Positions 40,327 to 51,299 of a DNA stretch of 64,000 bases are shown here, piece by piece. The number at the start of each line of letters is the position of its first letter. Within the stretch, counting starts at the first letter, position 1. The notes below the pieces were generated by a model. It did not search any database and had not been told where the DNA came from. It was given only the letters and a program-made list of their open reading frames with translations. The DNA comes from Laburnicola sp. R22_1 (Eukaryota; Ascomycota; Dothideomycetes; Pleosporales; Didymosphaeriaceae), in the NCBI GenBank assembly GCA_014281115.1, contig JACONQ010000007.1, forward strand, positions 868,001 through 932,000. The letters are read 5' to 3'. A program made the translations under genes and the position numbers.

Positions 40327-42116
40327 AGCTCGGCCATATAGTGGTCGGCCACATATAGTGATCGGCCACCCCACCCAAAGCAGCCACACAGTTTGGAGTC
40401 GCGATTTCTCAACAACAACAATTACAATTGCCATTCAGTACACATAGAACTAAGTTCAAGTGCTGCTACTGCTGCTGCTGCTTTTTGAGCTTCTTTCTCT
40501 AGTGAACTACTTGCCTGTTGAGCCTGTAAAGCAGCTGCTCGGTCAATAGCAGCCTTTATAGCCTCAACATTACTGAAGCGCTCATTTGGATTAACTTGAA
40601 CGCGCTTTCTGACGCGGGTGATCTTAGCACTATCTAGTTGATATTTGAGTCGTTGATTTTCAGCCTCAAGTTGGGCTGCCCTGGTGTTGGCTTCTGCAAT
40701 AGCCTTGCCTGCCTTGCCAAGCACTACGCGGGTGCTTCGTGAGAGAGATTCTGACAACAGCAGCTGTTGTTGAGCCTTATATAGAGCCTGTGAGCTCCGA
40801 GGGGTGTTGAAGACTTGATCTGCAGTTACTAGCCCCTGACTGCTCGCTGGAGGGGTGACTGGCCGGCCAGTTACTTGAGATGAGAGCAGCACAAGGTCTG
40901 GGTTGTATGGGCAGAGCCCTGCAGCCCTCCAGCCGGCTCGGATAACTCGCTCTGAGAGTCCTTCTTCTCTAGCTTTGTTGTATGATATAACGAAGCGCTC
41001 TTTTTGATAGGTGCTGCGTCATCAAGGGCTGAGAGAGCTCGTATCTCACCACGGTACTTGGATTTGAGTACCGAGAAAGGAGCAAGATCCAACGGCTGAA
41101 GCAGGTGTGAGGAGTGAGCTGGAAGATACAAGAGGTGGATCTTGTTGACCTTGCAGAGCCACATAAAGTCAATAGGGATGTGGGAGCCATGGCCGTCAAG
41201 AAGGAGGAGCCGCCAGCCACTGTTAGATGGTGAAGTATTTGGCATGAAAATACGCTGCAACCATTCATAGCCAATTGAGTTTGACGTCCATCCATTCTCT
41301 GACGTTGTGTAGAGCCAATCTGGTGTGCCTTGTGCTGGAAACCACGTTGACTGTAGATGCTTGCCCTTAAAGATGACTAGGCATTGAAGCTTGACGCCGA
41401 CAGCTGAGATGGTCTCAATGATTGATACCCACTCGCGATCCTCTGGGGATTTGATATAAGCCTTCTTCTTTGATGAACTGGCAACGACCTGGGAGTTTGT
41501 ACATACCCCTAGTGCGCACCCAGTCTCATCCATATTCCACATGTCTTCATACTGTATGCCCAGCTCTATTCTTGTCCGCTCAAACAGCTCAAGAAAGGCT
41601 CGTATAGTGTCTTGACTGGCTGCAGTAGTCCTTGCACTCTCGATTGTTCGGCCGACGATAGAGGCGACGCGTGGGTTGCGTGTGATGAAATGGGGTACCC
41701 ATAGTTGCCCCAGAGGCTCGTGGTCACCGTTCATGTGCAGGATTCGGGTGGCCATCTCTCGCACACGGGGATGAGATGGAGGTTGTGCGCGTGAGTCCTC
41801 TTCTAGTATCCACTCTACTAGAAAGCGCTCTTGCTCCGGAGTCAATCGCTGTTGGTTGGAGTGAGCTATCGCGTTGGGTTGGCGACCGTTGATGCGCTCT
41901 TGGAGAGTTGATCGGGGCACGCTCCAGGCCTTAGCAGCCTTCCGTTGGCTTGTATAAACACCAGAATTAAGATCGCTAATAGCAGATTGTATTGCTAGTT
42001 CACGAGGATCCATTTTGAACGCGTGGTGTTGAGAGTATAGATGATCAAAAAGTTAGTAACGCGTTGTGGTGGGGTGGCCGATCACTATATGTGGCCGAAC
42101 ACTATATGGCCGAGCT
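40327..42116 (-). mobile_element. Pogo/Fot1-type DNA transposon, nearly intact
   Basis: 1790 bp, bounded by inverted repeats of about 49 bp (starting AGCTCGGCCATATAGTG, with internal CGGCCACATATAGTG) that differ at about one position, and flanked by TA (40325-40326; 42117-42118). Encodes a single transposase on the minus strand. It has no RIP-type stops, unlike every other transposon here, so it arrived recently or escaped RIP. Confidence 0.95.
40422..42013 (-). pseudogene. Pogo/Fot1 transposase with a single frameshift
   Basis: ATG at 42013. Residues 1-50 form a psq-type helix-turn-helix (KAAKAWSVPRSTLQERINGR). About 55-120 is a CENP-B/Tc5-type HTH (LTPEQERFLVEWILEED). The DDE-family core has D162 (MWNMDETG), D273 (LLLDGHGSH) and D309 (LLQPLDLAPFSVLK). 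After about residue 338 (position ~41000) a one-base deletion in an A/G run (AAAAAGAGCGC) shifts the frame; the expected C-terminus (VIRAGWRAAGLCPYNPD, then a Gln/Ala-rich coiled tail ending at 40422) continues in the other frame. A full protein would be about 530 residues. The catalytic core is intact, so a C-terminally altered 380-residue product could still be made. Confidence 0.92.
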
Positions 42117-42163
42117 TATGCCTAGCGTAGTATCAGTGCTTTCGTGGCGTCAGGGGGCGGGTA

Positions 42164-44287
42164 CCGTGCCCGTGCGCGCAGCGACCCACGTCGCGCAACG
42201 ATCCACGAACACCAAAACACCAGACAAATCCTAAACTTCAACGCGTCGTAACTCTACCACTATGGCACCAATTGATGACGCGCTTGCAGCAATCGAATCG
42301 CTGGAACTAGGAGAACACTTCTTATATAGGGCAATTGCTCGTTAGTTTAATGTGCCGCACAGTACGCTGTCCCAAAGACACCAAGGTCGTCAGCGCCCAT
42401 AGGAAGCTAAGGATACTAATCAACACAAACTTAACCTATACTAAAAGTTAGAGCTTGTGAGCTATATTAAAGACCTTATAAAGAGAGGGCTGCCTCCTAT
42501 AAGAGAGATAATACAAAATTTCGCATCCTCAATAGCCACAGAGCCTGTGAGCGACGCTTGGGTTACCCGCTTTCTTAACCAACATGGCCACCATCTTATC
42601 TCCAAATGGACATCTGGAATTGACTCTCTTTGCCATAACGCTGATTTAAACATTAAGTATAAGCTATACTTTAACTTGCTACATTAGAAGATAAAGCAGT
42701 ACGACGTACAGCCGCGCCACACCTATAATATAGACGAGAAGGGCTTTATAATAGGTATAACAGGACGCTTAAAACAAGTGTTTAGTTGTTAGATGTGGGA
42801 GCGAAAAGAGGTGTAGGCGGCACTCCAAGATAGCTCTTGTGAATAGATCACCCTCTTAGCAGCTATCTGCGCTAATAGGGAGGCTCTGCCACTAGGTCTT
42901 GTCTATGCGGCTTTATTGGGGACACTGCAATCAAGCTAGGTAGCTAACATTAAAGCTGGGAAACACAAGGTCTTTGTGGCTTTATCTCCCTTAGGTTAGA
43001 GTAACAACAACATTAGGTTAGCATGGCTTAAACAGGTCTTTAATCGCTGTATAAAGTAGAAAGCGCGACAAGTATAGCGACTTCTTATCCTTAACAGCTA
43101 TAGGAGCCACTTAACGCAAGATTTTATTAACTACTACAACTCCCATCGCATACTCCTAGCTGTGTTTCCCCCTCACTCCACCTATACTCTTTAACCTCTT
43201 GACGTAGTCCTGTTTAAACCTCTCTCCACCCCCTACTCTAAGGAGCTGTCCACCCACCTCTAGAGGAGCCAAGGGCTAGTACTAGTTAAGAAGGGAGACT
43301 TCTTCCCACTGTTCTGGAGAGCGTGGGAGTCCTCCTTTAAGACAGAGACTATCCTTAAGTTGTTTGAAGCTACTGGTATATGGCCTATAGACCCAGAGGT
43401 TATACTTAAACGCTTCACCTAGGAGGAGTCTAAGGAGCAGGATGAAGATAAAGCAGGTCATTTAGCTCTTAAGGAGAGCGACTGGTGTTAGATAGACCGT
43501 CTTGTACGCTCTGCTGTGAAAGATAAAGGCGCAAAGGAGTCAAAGCAGCTAAGTCTCTCTCTCTCTACTAACTCTAGGTCCAAAACGAGCTACTATACTA
43601 TGAGAACGACGGGCTAAGAGAGGCGCTTACTGCTAAGGAGAAGCATAAGAAGCGTGGCAAACCTCTTGACTTGCAGCAGCGAGAGGAGTATTATAGAGAA
43701 GCTGTCTTCTGGTCTCCGCGCAAGATTAGAGAGGCACGAGCACGAGGGACAGTAAAGTAGAGAGAGGAGCATAAGGAGCAGCTTGCAAAGGCTAACAGGA
43801 AGGAGCTCGCTGCTGCTGCCAAGCTCTATAGAGAGCAGCAGGCTTAGGAGAGACGTGTGGCGAGAGAGGCAGCCAAGGTAGTGAGGGAGAGGGAGAAGGC
43901 TGAGAAAGAGGCCACGCGCGCTGCTCGAATCGAAGCCCAAAACACCAAAAGGGCATCTCAAACTGCCCAAAAGGGTAAGCGCAAAACTTTAGGTCCTCCT
44001 CCATCAAAGCATAAGCGCTAGAGACGCAGTGGCGGCTCTGCAGCTGTCGCGGCGTCCCCAGAAGCTGCACTAGCTGCTCCACCTAAAGTCAACTCTCGTG
44101 GCCGCACCATTAACCTTCCGCGTAAATATAAATAGTACAAATTGATCGCAAGCGTTACTTTATTACTCCACTAAAAGATCTCGTGATAATAGCTATTGTG
44201 GATGGCTTAATAACCTCATCTTTGAAATGGTGAGCATGTTGTTCGTGGATCGTTGCGCGACGTGGGTCGCTGCGCGCACGGGCACGG
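42164..44287 (+). mobile_element. Second pogo/Fot1-type transposon, RIP-damaged
   Basis: 2124 bp with 48-bp perfect inverted ends (starting CCGTGCCCGTGCGCGCAGCG) and TA at 42162-42163 and 44288-44289. It is a different family from its neighbour: other TIRs, opposite coding strand. Only 45 bp separate the two elements. The TIRs are identical while the gene between them carries at least 18 stops. Confidence 0.95.
42262..44135 (+). pseudogene. Pogo/Fot1 transposase, multiply stopped
   Basis: ATG 42262 (MAPIDDALAAIESLELGEHF). HTH-like VPHSTLSQRHQGRQRP at about residue 30-50, then VSDAWVTRFLNQHG (CENP-B-type HTH), then the DDE core: NIDEKGF (first Asp kept); LNSYRSHL where LDGHGSH is usual, so the second Asp is Asn (G-to-A); and L*PLDVVLFKPL (third Asp kept). 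At least 18 in-frame TAG/TAA codons read as Trp/Gln. Near 43560 a two-base expansion in a CT run shifts the frame; the charged Glu/Lys/Ala-rich C-terminal coiled region (RKIREARARG, EAEKEATRAAR-like) continues to the stop at 44133-44135. Inactive by stops, frameshift and loss of a catalytic acid. Confidence 0.92.
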
Positions 44288-44289
44288 TA

Positions 44290-44879
44290 AGGATTTTCTC
44301 ATACAAATTTTGACTGTGCGCACTGACACCACGCGAGGCATCCGAGCCGGGGGCCCGACTGCAGAAGGAACTGAAGCATTTGACACTTTGCGATGCACAT
44401 CCATGCGTAAGGACTAGTGTTTAACATCAGCATTAGAAGAACTTTGAAGCGCTTCGGAGCAACCAGATAAGGTGCATACTAAAGATTATCTCGTGACACC
44501 AAGTAACTCTTCCCACCGGTGACGGTACGTTGTATAGATCCACTTCTCTAGCACTCGTAGTCCCCGTAAGGCTCGGTACGTTCCTAAGAGAGACGAAGTC
44601 TCGCCAAGAATAATAGAGGAAAATATGGTCTGCATGCCGTTAGTGTAAATAAGACTCGGTGAACGGAGAGAGCACCAGAACAGTGAATGGGTATTCCAAG
44701 TGGCAAATCAGCAAGGGTAGAAATAAGAATGGGCAAGGACTCACAACACTTTTGTCGGCGAGTGGGGACGGTGAGGGACGCGCGAAGAGAACAGTCCACT
44801 GCGCCGACTGGACATAGAGAAGTGGGAACACCATTTTACCCAGCACAACATTACGGTCTAGCTCCTTTGGCGGTGCCTT
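44290..44879. other. Intergenic, no supported gene
   Basis: Mixed composition; short frames on both strands only. The minus strand of 44640-44880 could be the degraded continuation of the nuclease-like relic that starts at 45230 (LGKMVFPLLYVQS follows in frame), but has no clear domain. Confidence 0.4.
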
Positions 44880-45230
44880 AGAATTCTTCCGACGGGATGC
44901 TTTAGTAGGGGCCGCTGTGGAAGGTAGACAGGCAGTCTCAGTAATTAGGCTCCGTATGCGTTCAAGCTGCGCAACAATCTAAATTTCCAGCTGCACTCTT
45001 GCTTCTTCCTCTAGTCGGCTAATTGTCTTCGTTTCAATGCTAACTGCAATAGGCCGATGACGAAGTGACACATAGGATGTGTGATTTATAAACTGTGTAA
45101 CGTTGGTGATGAGGGCCGAGATTCTCTTGTAAAGAGGACTGGAGGTAGACGAATCAGAATATAAAGACTGGTCAGCTTCGAGGTATATCGCATAATCAAC
45201 CATCTTCAAGGACACGGTAAGACCAAACAA
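44880..45230 (-). pseudogene. Relic of a fungal PD-(D/E)XK nuclease-like protein
   Basis: The minus-strand frame from about 45230 contains MVDYAIYLEAD, then FINHTSYVSLRHRPIAVSIE followed by TK, the order seen in the fungal PD-(D/E)XK nuclease-like family (a V-D-[FY]-x-[IV]-Y strand, an NHT-Y-PLR-RPIA-SIETK block, then a Trp-rich helix). After VQLEI a TAG interrupts the frame where a Trp is expected, followed by VAQLERIRSLI in the same frame. The N-terminal part of such proteins (usually 300+ residues) is not found upstream, so this is a truncated, stop-bearing fragment. Family call from motif memory. Confidence 0.55.
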
Positions 45231-45649
45231 GTGCGCAGGTACGTATTGCGGATCGATCCTAGCTGTAGTGCTTTAACGATATACCGTGTATCACACTGAT
45301 TAAATCTTAATATTACAGCACAAGCAATGTACAATATCAAACGGTTGAAGCATCTGTCTACTTGTTGTGTTGATAAAGACGCTCACTGCCGTCGGAACTC
45401 CAAGCGCAGTCAATCGTAGGTCGTACCTCGGGACGATCCCCCGCACCACGCTAACCCCCAAATCTCCTCGAGCGATCACCCTCGCTCCCGCTCTCCGCAC
45501 GACTCAACGCTGGCCGCCGGCGTCAATTCTCCACAATGTCTACTTATAGTCTTAACTGCGCGATACTAACCTGCATGCTGCGCGTCTATGCTTGCTACCT
45601 CTTGCTTGCCCCATGAAATCGCTATAACCTGCTTCACGACCAAAACACC
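45231..45649. promoter_or_regulatory. Upstream region of the adenylate-forming ligase gene
   Basis: About 420 bp between the nuclease-like relic and the ligase ATG. It should hold the promoter and 5' leader, but no specific element could be named. Confidence 0.35.
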
Positions 45650-47636
45650 ATGTCAGCCATTACGTCCTCATTCACCCAGGATGGAATGCGGAGTAAGTGG
45701 CCTCGAGACAAGTCTATGTTAAACACATACTGACCCGTATCCTTGCGCATAGTCTACAGAAACACGAATACAATAGAAGTACCGCACATAGATCTTCCGT
45801 CACTGGTGTTTGGTACACATCACCAATTGGCTACTCCGATGCTTGAGCTAACAGTATATGCAGACTCGGAACACTCACTTGCCGAAGACGACACACCGCT
45901 TCACCTCTCCGCTGCGAATCCAAACATCTACTTGACCAAAGCCGCACTCCGCGCCCTCTCCGAACGCATCGCGCATTTCCTCCGTCACACCTTCTCAATC
46001 GGCGCGCAAGGGCCCTACAAAGATGTTGTAGTAGTCTGCTCTTCTGGTCAGCCTGCTGCACCAGCAGCGTTTTGGGGCATCATAGCTGCAGGGGGTGTGT
46101 TTAGTGCTGCTTCGCATCGCTTCACGCCGGAGGAGCTGGCGAGACAGATCAAGCAGGGGAAGAGCGGTGTGTTGATCGTGAGTCGGGATAAGATCAAAGT
46201 GGGAAAGAAGGCTGCCCGTTTGGCGGGTTTGGCGTTGGACCGAGTTGTTGTCCTGCAGAGTGAACCAAACTGGGCATTTAGGACCCTCGAGGGTGGGAAG
46301 CAGGCAGATACCGCGAACGGACCGAGGTTGGCATGGAGAAGAGTGACGGATGCAGAGGAATTGAAGAGAAGTCTGATTGTGCTTTTATACAGCTCGGGCA
46401 CCACCGGCGTGCCAAAAGGTAGGCCGTCTAACGACTACGCGAGGAAGACTTGACTGACAAGAACTAGGCGTCATGCTCTCCCACTACAACATGGTATCCC
46501 AACTCTTCATCCCGAGCGTGCACAACCGCGCCCACGTAGCTGCAGCCGTTGCTCGCGGCGAACCCGCCCCCGCGCCCTTCCGTACGCTTGCCCACGTTCC
46601 GATTGCCCACATCGCCGGCGTCCACGGCTACCTCATTGCGCCCATGTTTTCTGGCGGCGCTGTCTATTGGATGACCACGTTCTCTTGGAAGCGTTTCTTG
46701 CAGCATTTCAAGGAGTTGAAAATCACCATCTTCTGGACTGTGCCTAGCATCTTTCTGAGAATCGCAAAGCATCCTGAGGTTACGGATCAGTTCGACGCGG
46801 TGGAGGTAGCTTTGACGGGTGCCGCGCCGATGGATCAGGAGCTGCAGCAAGCTGCGAATGCGAAGATAGGGAAGGGAAACGTCAAGATCGGGGCGACGTG
46901 GGGTCTGAGCGAGACGGCTGTGAGTGACTCTCAGTAGTTACTTGCCAGCCAAACCATCATGACAACGCAATAGCAAAGCATACAAAGAGCTCGATCAAGC
47001 TGCCCTCGGTACTGACAGTCGCACCAGGGCGCCGTAACATCCATGCCACGCGGCAGCTCCGACACCACAGGCTCCATAGCACCCGTCCTCCCCAACATGG
47101 AGCTGCGCATCGTCGACGACGCGTACCACGACGTCCAGCCCGGCCAACCAAGGGAAATCATCGTCCGCGGCCCCTTTGTAACAAATGGCTACTATGACAA
47201 TCCCTCCGCTACGCAGGCGACTTTCCACAACGACTGGTTCTGTACCGGCGACATGGCGGCCGAACGAGGAGGCAAATTCTACATTGTAGATAGGAAGAAG
47301 GAACTTATCAAATACAAGGGCTTGCAGATAGCGCCGGCGGAACTGGAAGGATTGCTGGTGATGAACGAGGAGATTTCCGAGGCGGCGGTTGTGGGTGTGC
47401 CGATTGAGGGCGGTAGTGAAGTACCGCGGGCATATGTGGTGTTGAGACGGACGGGCGCGCTGAGCGAGGACGACGTCAAGCAGTTTGTCAAAGGAAGACT
47501 GGCAGAGTACAAGCAACTAAGGGGCGGCGTCAGGTTCGTGGATGAGCTGCCCAAGAACGCCGTGGGCAAGATATTGAGGCGTGAATTGAGAGACAAAGCG
47601 AGGGCCGAAGATCAAGGCGTCAGGGCACGCCTATAA
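45650..47636 (+). CDS. Adenylate-forming acyl/aryl-CoA ligase (4CL-like AMP-binding enzyme)
   Basis: Activates a carboxylic acid with ATP to an acyl-adenylate and transfers it to CoA. Four exons by eye: 45650-45692, 45753-46418, 46468-46919, 47028-47636 (introns 60, 49 and 108 bp, all GT...AG with good branch sites), giving 589 residues, typical for the family. Motifs in order: YSSGTTGVPKG (about 226-237, ATP loop, split by intron 2), GVMLSHYN, WGLSETA (381-387), WFCTGDMA (457-463), IVDRKKELIKYKGLQIAPAE (hinge), and PKNAVGKILRREL with the C-terminal catalytic Lys. The protein ends ARL, which fits the peroxisomal PTS1 pattern, so peroxisomal activation of fatty or aryl acids is plausible; the substrate cannot be told from sequence. 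ATG choice: the first exon joins in frame to YRNTNTIEVP. Confidence 0.9.
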
Positions 47637-49999
47637 CCCGTTTGAAGATTCAAAATCACGACAAATGCAATCGGAGACTTGTCGTCAAGCTCAAATAATT
47701 ATCATTAAAAACTTGATTACGTGGTATCTCAAAAAAAATTATCCTTCATGTAGAAAAAAATTCGCAACCGCTTTTGCTGTTCCCCTCCCCTCTCTCGCTC
47801 GGCATCTCCTACCCGTACTCGGCCACGATGGCCCACTCCCTTGCCCAACTCGACACGCACGCAATTTATGCGCCGTGAACATGGACTTGATGGCGTGATG
47901 GCGCGCATTCATTCCCCATCTGTCGCGTGCCTCTCAACCGTCAACGTAATAGCCTTTTCAGATACCCGCCGTATGGCAACTCAATCTCCAAGCACCGATC
48001 CAATCCGCATGATTCCGCATGATGACGATGCTTCTAGCTCTCAGTCTCCCCAGGCAGGTACGACTCGGACTTCACTCGGCCTCATGGACGCTGTCGACGC
48101 TCGGGGTGGGCGATGGCTCTCGCGGCATGCGCATGGGGAGTGCAGATGCGTCGAGGGTAAGGGATGATGAGGGGGCGGAGATGCTGGGGGCTTGGGTGGT
48201 TTCGTAGGCGGGGTCCTCGTCGTCGGTGAGGAAGGGGATGCACAGGACTTGACCGCCGATGAGGTTGGGGATGTAGACGTAGGCTGGGGAGGTGGGGGAG
48301 GTGGACATTGTGATGTTTGTTTGGTCAATAAACGGTACTAGGTTGTTGACGTGGTATGGTTGTTGTTGTTGAAGTGTGGTACTCGAGAAGAGGCTGGGTA
48401 GCTATGTAGTAGTGGTGGATTTGTGAAGCGGTGGGTATGACGAGTGTGCGTATGTGATGTCGTTCTTCAAATCGATGCGAAGTTTCATGTCCCGTGGAGT
48501 TTTGATGAATGGAAATAGAGTTACTGCCGTGATGCGTCGTGGTAGGTGGTGACTCTGAGTGAGGGAGCGAGCGATGGTTTGGACGGACCGTGCGATAGCC
48601 CTCCGCTCCCACCAAGGGGCGCACCCGTACATATACCCTTCCCACTCCACACTCGGCGTACCCCCATGTCCAGCCTCGACCCACAACCCCGCGAACCACG
48701 CAAACTCTTAGGCCCTAGGCCCACCTGCCCCAATCACGGTGCATCCCGCGCTTCCGTGGCCGACCATCCGATAACCCAGCGCGCGCCGCTGCGGCGAATG
48801 GCGTTGCAGACTGAGTTGCGCTTGTCTGCGCTTGTCGGCAGCCGGGGCGAGGCCCACAAAGGCGCGGCGATAACGACACTTGGCGGAAATACGTAGCGCG
48901 AGCCTAGGCGGGGCTGGGCTTAGCGGAAGGGTCTAGAAGACTCGGACGGTGGCGGCGACGCGGCGTTTAGCTCGTGGTGGGAGGCCTTTATCTTCGAAGT
49001 TGTGTCCATGGGCCCCCGTCTGCGTGCATCGGAGACGCGGGATCGCTGGAACAAACTCCGTGTTTCTTGCGCCGTTGTTGCACGACCAACGCGCTCTTTG
49101 TAAGGGATTCGGTGCGTCGGAATCATCGTATGACCGTTGTCTGACGTCTTAGCGCCGAGAACTTGCCGAGGACGAGAACCTCCACGCTTCAACAGCAACA
49201 GCACGAAAGATGGCGTGACCAGCGGACGAAAGCAAAAAAGCGAACGTTGCAAAACCTTCAAGTATCCAGAACACCTGTCAACTGACGTTCCCAGCGGGGA
49301 GTATATGAGCTTCAACTCGAGGAGTGTAGCTTAAAATGGACTACCCATTCGTGCGATGCCCTAGCCCCGCTTCAGCAGTCACCCTGCAGGAATCGACTTT
49401 GCAGTGCACTACCGCGAGAACCACCACCAGAGCACTCCGCTCGCGCCCAGCTTTCTTACGCATCGAAGCAATCTGTGTGATTCTCTTTGAGCATGCTTGC
49501 TAGAATCTGCTTGACCCTTAGTCACTCATTCTACTAATCGTTCTTCGGTAGACTGGTGTAATGGCACTTGCCTGCACAGTCACAGGAACGAGTAATGAGC
49601 AGACTAAGTCTTTTCCGAAGCTGGTCATATAATCTCTCAGGATAGAGCGCAGCTTTCTGCTCAAGCAATTGAGAAGCTTGAAGTATAGGCAACATGCACG
49701 CTGGCGTCGGGGCGCTTGGTTGGGTCCGAGAATTGAACTTGTTCTTGTCATTGTGTTATCTATCATGGAAATGGGAATCAAAAGCCAAATGTCCAAGTGC
49801 CTCAAAGCATTGATCAATCCTTTGTCAATTCGAGTCAATCGCCAATACAGACTGGTGGAATTGGACATGGTTGAACACTACACTGCCGCAGTGGTAGATC
49901 GGTCAATCATCGAAAGAGGAGTGCGCAGGCTGAAAGCTGCGATAGATACCAGGAAGGTTTAAGCCGCCTTGCTGTCAGACTACAACAGTCGTGCCGCGT
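47637..49999. other. Long intergenic region, at most one doubtful small gene
   Basis: About 2.4 kb of normal GC. Frames on both strands are short, overlapping and low in complexity; only 48072-48308 (minus) looks mildly coding. No tRNA or repeat was recognised. A gene with several short exons cannot be excluded at 48.9-49.9 kb. Confidence 0.45.
48072..48308 (-). CDS. Doubtful small hypothetical protein (78 aa)
   Basis: ATG 48308 (MSTSPTSPAYVYIPNLIGGQ) to a TGA at 48072. The first 35 residues are mixed and protein-like (VLCIPFLTDDEDPAYE); the rest is Ser/Pro-rich (SPTPSVDSVHEAE). No domain recognised, and no splice continuation that rescues a longer frame was found. Could be real or chance. 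Confidence 0.3.
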   Translation of the reverse strand: MSTSPTSPAYVYIPNLIGGQVLCIPFLTDDEDPAYETTQAPSISAPSSSLTLDASALPMRMPREPSPTPSVDSVHEAE

Positions 50000-50915
50000 C
50001 TATGGAGGAATACCAAGCTCTCGTAAAACGTTTGCAGCCCCAAGCTGCAGCCAGTTATCCACATGTTTCTTTTCCGGAACCCATATGGACCCAACCATGC
50101 CTGCTGCATTGGCACTTGCTCCTTTCCAGATCCCTTTCCTTCGAGGAATTACAATGATCCAATCCTGCCAAAGAACCACGTTATGGGGGCATGCATCTCC
50201 TTCAGCACAGTCAAGGGCCTTTGCAGTCTGATCCAGCAATTTGGTGTATACATCTAACAACTCCGAGGCCGATGTTTCTTTGAAGCCTTGGACAAAGCAG
50301 TGCGCAAAGTATTGGAAAGGAGCCTTTTTCGACATTGTTTCGCCGACGCTGGTCAAAGCATCGAACGCATGCGGTGGTCCCCGAAGCCCTTGCAAATGCT
50401 TGTGAACGCGACTGCATCCGCCAGCCTCGCCGCAGTTGTACATCACATACATGCTGGGTAGTCGCCCCAACACCTCGAGCGAAGCAGTGAAGTCGTTGCT
50501 ATCAAGAGGTTGGTGCTGCCTTTGGTAGGAGTCCAGAGTTATAATCAGCAGCTGAGGCTTGTCGACACAGAACAAATTCAGAGCCAAGTCATGCGTGCCA
50601 TTCAGCTGTGTAATGATCATCCGTTGGTCCGGCAGAATCATATCGCTACCAGGGCCCCAGCTGGGACTTTTATCGAAACCGGGGCCAAGCGCTGCGCCGA
50701 CCGTGTGAGGCTTCGTCAAAAGGCTCGGACAAATTCGAAACTGCAGCTGAAAGGTTGTGTAATCAGCCTCTAGTCATCCTCGCTCGGTGCTGAATTCTTA
50801 CTGGATAGGCTTGTTCCTCATGGTCAATAGTCTCGTAGGGACCGCTCACAATCACGCCGTCCGCCACCAGCGCGTCGAAAGTGGAGATGATTCCCGATTC
50901 CAGTGAGTCGGCCAT
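50000..50915 (-). CDS. ATP adenylyltransferase / Ap4A phosphorylase (APA1/APA2-like)
   Basis: Phosphorolyses diadenosine tetraphosphate to ADP and ATP. Exon 1 50915-50802 (MADSLESGIISTF), intron 50801-50747 (GTAAGA...TTTCAG), exon 2 50746-50000; 286 residues. The joint restores YPLQFRICPSLLTKPH, a signature stretch of the family. A HIT-type GGCSRVHKHLQ motif is at about 148-157. The C-terminal domain has HNVVLWQDWIIVIPRRKG, SANAAGMVGSIWV and LRELGIPP, matching the ATP_transf domain. It is somewhat shorter than the yeast enzymes (about 320). The ATG at 50915 is favoured because the TTG-proximal part lacks a start and the splice gives a perfect family match. Confidence 0.88.
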
Positions 50916-51159
50916 AGGTCCATACAGGTTGCACAGGCGTCAGTGAAATTGGCTTCGCATTTGCAGGCAGCGACATCAGTTATGTATGTGGTAGCGACGC
51001 TGCCGGCAAGGCTTGGTTCCGCCTTCCTCAATTAGCCAAACGCTAACTACATGTGTCAGCGCCATGATCAGCCGAATTTCTCATATTGTACTATATTATA
51101 GCTGAACTTGAGTGTTTATTTTCTATCACAAGATAAGTCTTTATATGTAGTATATATAT

Positions 51160-51263
51160 ATTACAGTTATTACTATTAGACAAATATTACAGTTATTACT
51201 ATTAGACAAATATTACAGTTATTACTATTAGACAAATATTACAGTTATTACTATTAGACAAAT
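51160..51263. repeat. 26-bp tandem repeat, four exact units
   Basis: Unit begins ATTACAGTTATTACTATTAG and ends ACAAAT; four identical copies and the start of a fifth, at the left edge of the AT-rich island. Confidence 0.97.
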
Positions 51264-51299
51264 ATTATAGTTTTACTATTTATTTTAACTACTAGTTAA

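Noticed and set aside
48546..48896. Plus-strand 116-codon frame rich in Pro/Arg
   Set aside because: Low complexity, overlapping frames of similar length on the other strand, no recognisable domain.
48920..49315. Minus-strand 131-codon frame
   Set aside because: Arg/Ser-rich, no conserved-looking segment, overlapped by plus-strand frames.
49518..49962. Overlapping frames on both strands (116 and 97 codons)
   Set aside because: Neither could be linked by splicing to a longer product or to a known family; left as unsupported.
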